This document shows positions 62,438 through 64,000 of a stretch of DNA of 64,000 nucleotides, one piece after another; position 1 is the first letter of the stretch, and each line of letters starts with the position of its first letter. Source of the DNA: Sarcophilus harrisii (lineage: Eukaryota; Chordata; Mammalia; Dasyuromorphia; Dasyuridae). A program made the translations under genes and the position numbers. The notes beneath the pieces were generated by a model, which did not search any database, was not told the origin of the DNA, and worked only from the letters and a program-made list of their open reading frames with translations. The DNA lies in contig NC_045427.1 in NCBI RefSeq assembly GCF_902635505.1, positions 129,400,960 through 129,464,959 of the forward strand. Reading direction: 5' to 3'.

Positions 62438-62468
<31 letters not shown>
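62438..62468. repeat. CA microsatellite
   Basis: About 15 CA units. Confidence 0.95.
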
Positions 62469-62471
<3 letters not shown>

Positions 62472-62609
62472 ATATATTTGCGATGCAGTGTGAAGATGAG
62501 GAAAGGAACATGTCTTAAAATTCAACAAATGGCAATATAATCATAAACACTTCGAGCGGAAATTTACTTATCTATTTATCTGCTCATTTATTTATTTATT
62601 ACTAGATGA

Positions 62610-63499
62610 ACAAGGACCAGATTTATCATTTGAGTAGTATGTTTTAATGGGTTATAAAGAAGAGAATTTTGATATATGGTCAAAGAATATGAACAGATAT
62701 TTTCTAGAAGAAGAAATCAAGCTATCTATTGTCATATGAAAAATACTCTAAATCACAGTGAATAGAGAAATGAAATTAATACAATTCTGAGGTACCACCT
62801 TATATCTGTCAGACTGGTCAATATAATAAAAAAGAAAAACAACAAATGTTGGAGGGGAATATAGAAAAACCGGGACATTCACAGACTGATAGTAGAACTG
62901 TAAGCTGATTTGACTATTCTGAAGAGCAATTTGGAATGATGCACAAAGGCCTATAAAACTGTGTATACTCTTAACCCTGTAATATTACTACTATGTCTGT
63001 ATCCCAAAGAGATGAAAGAAAAAAGAAAAAGTCCTATGGGTATGTAAATCTTTATACAGTCCTTTCTATAGCAGCAAAGAACTGGAAATTAAGGGGATAG
63101 TCATCAATTAGGGAAAGACTGAATAAGTTGTACACGATTGTAATGCAATACTATTGTGCTATAAGAAATGGTAAGCAGATAGATTTACATGAAATGATGC
63201 AAAGTGAAGTGAGCAGAACCAGGAAAACATTGTACATAGTAATAGCCATACTATACGATGATCAATTTTGAGTGATTCATTCTCAGCAATACAAAGATGT
63301 GACAATCCTGAAGGATTTATAATGAGAAATACTATTCATCTCCAAAGAAAGAACTGATGAAGTCTGAAAGCAGATCAAAGCATATTGTCTTTCTTTTTAT
63401 TGGGTTGTCTGGGGGTTTTTTTGCAACATGTTTAACATGGAAATGTGCTTAACACCATATGTACATGTATAATCTATATACATATGTACATGTATAACA

Positions 63500-63556
<57 letters not shown>

Positions 63557-63665
63557 CATGTATAATCTACATCAAAGTGTGATTTCTCAGAGAGGGAGAA
63601 AGGGAAGAAGGGAAGGAACATGGAAGTCAAAAAAATTTTAAATGATTATCAAAATTGTTTTTAAA
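62610..63665 (+). mobile_element. degenerate L1 3' part with (TA)n
   Basis: Sense L1: 'aaatcaagctatctattgtc', 'gtaatattactactatgtct', 'aagtgagcagaaccaggaaa'. A TA run of about 25 units (63500-63550) is in its 3' UTR. No intact frame. Confidence 0.85.
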
Positions 63666-63699
63666 AGTAATTGAGAAAAAACATTCTAAAAGACAATAA

Positions 63700-63925
63700 G
63701 AGTGTTATAGAGCACTGTATTTACAGGAAGAAGACTTGTTGAGTGCTAGCTATTCAACCATGGTCAAATCATTAAGGCTTTCTGAATGAAAGTTTCCTCA
63801 TTTGCACAATAGAGATAATAATATATATCTTAATTTTCTCACACAGCTTCTGTGAAGATCAAATGAAATAATATTTATGAGAATACTTTATAAATTCTAA
63901 AATTCTATAAAATGCAAGTTTTTAT
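63700..63925 (+). mobile_element. MIR-type SINE
   Basis: 'accatggtcaaatcattaag', 'gtttcctcatttgcacaata', 'ctgtgaagatcaaatgaaat'. Confidence 0.7.
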
Positions 63926-63982
63926 GATCTGTGTATTTTCTGCATTATACTTAACAAAGTAACATATATAGAGTATTACATA

Positions 63983-64000
63983 ATGATGATGATGATGATG
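63983..64000. repeat. (GAT)n at the window edge
   Basis: Six or so GAT units running off the end of the window. Confidence 0.9.

Overview
This window is host chromosomal DNA from a marsupial. The interspersed repeats show it: tRNA-derived SINEs with the 'aggtggtgcagtggatagagca' type head, long CORE-SINE forms with a 'caaagagt..gacacaactgaa' type tail, and L1 3' ends ending in 'cctgtaaataaaaggctatta'. The last type, from memory, is typical of Australian marsupials, and I lean to a dasyurid such as the Tasmanian devil. That species guess is inference.

There is one gene, SLC20A2, on the minus strand. It encodes PiT-2, the type III sodium-phosphate cotransporter of the plasma membrane. All ten coding exons can be placed to the base, from the ATG at 61580-61582 to the stop at 10910-10912. 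Every junction is GT-AG and the phases agree. The coding exons sum to 1962 nt, or 653 residues, against 652 in human, with no lesion. A 3' UTR of about 1.36 kb runs to a poly(A) signal near 9562. The non-coding first exon and promoter lie beyond the right edge. Positions 1 to about 9540 are downstream intergenic DNA with no gene I can recognise.

The most interesting object is at 19409-19493 (minus). It is a second, diverged copy of coding exon 9, lying 401 bp downstream of it. It has the same 85-nt length and the same phases, an open frame, a strong polypyrimidine tract and a GT donor. The two peptides share 18 of 29 residues and both keep the critical glutamate (human Glu575) and the STHCK core of the PiT signature. 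Because 85 is not a multiple of three, a full-length protein needs exactly one of the two. This predicts a mutually exclusive exon pair swapping part of the transport core. Two GCATG (RBFOX-type) motifs lie 81-93 nt upstream of the second copy.

The rest is introns and flank full of LINE, SINE and other repeats, often nested. They include L1 copies with target-site duplications, an L1 that appears to carry a 3' transduction, a solo LTR inside an older L1, an opposed pair of CR1/L3 relics, and a roughly 450-bp cluster of inverted repeats of unknown type near the left end. Two small tandem duplications sit at or beside splice donors of SLC20A2, at coding exons 2 and 7.
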